Part shown: positions 5,939-6,927 of the stretch, in pieces
Numbering within the stretch: the first letter of the stretch is position 1
How the letters are laid out: the number at the start of each line of letters is the position of its first letter
Source of the DNA: JALZAA01 sp035316025
Lineage (GTDB): Bacteria; Actinomycetota; Acidimicrobiia; IMCC26256; JACDBD01
Length of the DNA: 6,927 nt
Direction of reading: 5' to 3'
NCBI GenBank assembly: GCA_035316025.1
Contig: DATFXL010000141.1
Span: 1 to 6,927, forward strand
Made by a program: the position numbers and the translations under genes
The notes under the pieces: model-generated
Seen by the model: the letters and a program-made list of their open reading frames with translations, nothing else
The model's database searches: none
Told to the model about the DNA's origin: nothing

Positions 5939-6673
5939 CTACGCGGCCTTCTCCCATACCGAGACGTGGCTCGGGCTCTCGTCGGTGAACCGTGTGCGAT
6001 CCCAGTCGGCCCACCGTTCGCGCAGCGTCATGCCGGCGAGCCGGGCCATCAGGTCAAGCTCGGACGGCCACACGTAGCGGAACGGCGCCGAGAACGTCTC
6101 GAGACGGCCGTCGACCACCCAGTAGTGGTGAGAGACGGAAATCTGCTCGACCAGGTCGACGTATTCGTCGAAGCCGAGATGCGTCGGCGTCACGGCGAAC
6201 GCCCGGAACCGCTCTCCGGGCGGGAGCCGGCGGAGATTGGGAACAATGACCTCGATGACGAAGCAGCCGCCGGGCTCGAGGTGCGCAGCGACGTTCCGGA
6301 AGCACTCGATCTGATTGTCCTGCGTGGTCAGGTTCATGATCGTGTTGCGGACCAGATAAGCGAGCGAGAACGCGCCGTCGACTCGGGCCGTCGCGAAGTC
6401 GCCGATCGTCACGCCGATCTCCTCGGCGCCTGGCTTCATCCGCAGCTGGTCGACCATCGCCGGTGACAGTTCGATTCCGTGCACCCGAACGCCGCGCTGA
6501 CTCAGCGGCAAGGCGATGCGCCCGGTACCGATGCCCAGCTCGAGTGCAGCGTGCGTACCCGCGAGCCCGGCGAGGAAGTCCACCGCCGGACCGACGAAGG
6601 ACGGTTCGAATAGGTGCGCCCACTTGGAGTCGTAGGTCGCGGCGATCCGCGCGTCGAAGCAGTTCTCGGGCAC
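5939..6673 (-). CDS. Class I SAM-dependent methyltransferase
   Basis: First gene of the minus-strand run, 244 residues. FDARIAATYDSKWAHLFEP (6-24) is the usual opening of this group. Motif I is ELGIGTGR (45-52), the acidic residue of strand 2 is Glu69 (VHGIELSPAMV), GDFATARVDGAFSLAYLVRN (91-110) covers motifs II/III, and HLEPGGCFVIEV (131-142) is post-motif III. The C-terminal part, with LGFDEYVDLV (166-175), PFRYVWPSELDLMARLAGM (197-215) and the final HVSVWEKAA, is typical of an uncharacterised actinobacterial methyltransferase group; the target is unknown. The start is GTG 6673: a stop lies 13-15 bases upstream in frame with no other start between, so no alternative exists, though the ribosome binding site is weak. 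It may be read from a leaderless or near-leaderless transcript. It ends in TAG, in the same frame as the next methyltransferase. Confidence 0.92.
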   Translation of the reverse strand: MPENCFDARIAATYDSKWAHLFEPSFVGPAVDFLAGLAGTHAALELGIGTGRIALPLSQRGVRVHGIELSPAMVDQLRMKPGAEEIGVTIGDFATARVDGAFSLAYLVRNTIMNLTTQDNQIECFRNVAAHLEPGGCFVIEVIVPNLRRLPPGERFRAFAVTPTHLGFDEYVDLVEQISVSHHYWVVDGRLETFSAPFRYVWPSELDLMARLAGMTLRERWADWDRTRFTDESPSHVSVWEKAA

Positions 6674-6759
6674 CGCAGCACAGTGTCAGGACGCTTCCGA
6701 AGCTTGCCACCGATTTGACGCCGCGCTGCATGGCTGCAGTGGCCGATAGGTTGCTGCTC
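6674..6759. promoter_or_regulatory. Divergent intergenic region with two short inverted repeats
   Basis: The 86-base gap separates the minus-strand run from the aldo/keto reductase and must hold the promoters of both. It contains GCTTC-C-GAAGC (6693-6703) and CTGCA-TGGC-TGCAG (6726-6739), either of which could be an operator. TAGGTT (6747-6752) fits a TANNNT -10 box and ends 7 bases before ATG 6760, a spacing seen in leaderless actinobacterial transcripts. No good -35 box stands at the right distance. All of this is inference from short motifs. Confidence 0.4.
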
Positions 6760-6927
6760 ATGACGATCCCCACGCGCACGCTCGGTCAGGGTCTCGTGGT
6801 CTCCGCCCAGGGCCTCGGTTGCATGGGCATGAGCCAGGTGTACGGACCCGCCGACGAGACGGAATCACTCGCCACGATCGCCCGGGCGATCGAGTTGGGA
6901 GTGACGTTCCTCGACACCGCCGACGTC
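6760..6927 (+). CDS. Aldo/keto reductase, N-terminal part (cut by the window edge)
   Basis: Only the first 56 residues are present and the frame is open at the edge. It would be an NADPH-dependent reductase of carbonyl compounds in the cytosol. Seen: TRTLGQGLVVSAQGLGCMGM (5-24), an aldo/keto reductase opening, then YGPADETESLATIARAIELG and VTFLDTADV, where Asp52 is the first catalytic-tetrad residue; the tetrad Tyr would fall just past the edge. ATG 6760 matches the usual family N-terminus. In-frame ATG 6730, GTG 6739 and TTG 6751 lie upstream but would add residues that relatives lack. The gene is divergent from the methyltransferase run, with a possible leaderless -10 box at 6747-6752. Confidence 0.92.
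   Translation, partial: MTIPTRTLGQGLVVSAQGLGCMGMSQVYGPADETESLATIARAIELGVTFLDTADV

Noticed and set aside
6715..6720. TTGACG as a -35 box for the aldo/keto reductase
   Set aside because: The only good -10 candidate, TAGGTT at 6747, is 26 bases away, too far for a normal spacer, and nothing -10-like lies 16-18 bases downstream.

Overview
The window is high-GC, densely coded bacterial DNA. Start codons are often GTG, genes overlap by a few bases or sit a few bases apart, and the coding style is actinobacterial. A member of the Actinomycetota, possibly of the Acidimicrobiia, is the most likely source; that placement is inferred from gene content and base composition, not from any marker gene. No rRNA, tRNA, CRISPR array, insertion sequence or phage gene was seen. 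The region looks like ordinary chromosome with one accessory-looking regulatory pair.

Layout: (1) Positions 1-2135, plus strand: purK (purine synthesis, ATP-grasp) overlaps coaA (type I pantothenate kinase, first step of CoA synthesis) by 4 bases. (2) Positions 2136-3664, plus strand: after a short gap with a strong inverted repeat comes an ECF-type RNA polymerase sigma factor. It overlaps by 8 bases a phytanoyl-CoA-dioxygenase-like Fe(II)/2-oxoglutarate oxygenase. The oxygenase carries an extra N-terminal stretch of about 45 residues of a kind I associate with other sigma-linked enzymes. No membrane anti-sigma factor is present. (3) Positions 3688-6673, minus strand: a four-gene run reading from right to left. 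It holds a class I SAM methyltransferase, a second unrelated-looking SAM methyltransferase, a DinB-family protein that is frameshifted as given, and a zinc-less MDR-like DUF2855 protein. (4) Position 6760 to the right edge, plus strand: the first 56 residues of an aldo/keto reductase, divergent from the minus-strand run.

The most notable points are the sigma factor/dioxygenase pair with its apparent modular N-terminal cap; the second methyltransferase, whose conserved N-terminus has no ATG, GTG or TTG and lies in the same frame as the first methyltransferase, separated only by a TAG; and the DinB gene, broken by what looks like one missing base in a C5 run. The minus-strand run suggests a small detoxification or secondary-modification cassette (methyl transfer, thiol- or metal-dependent transfer, redox), but the substrates cannot be read from the sequence.
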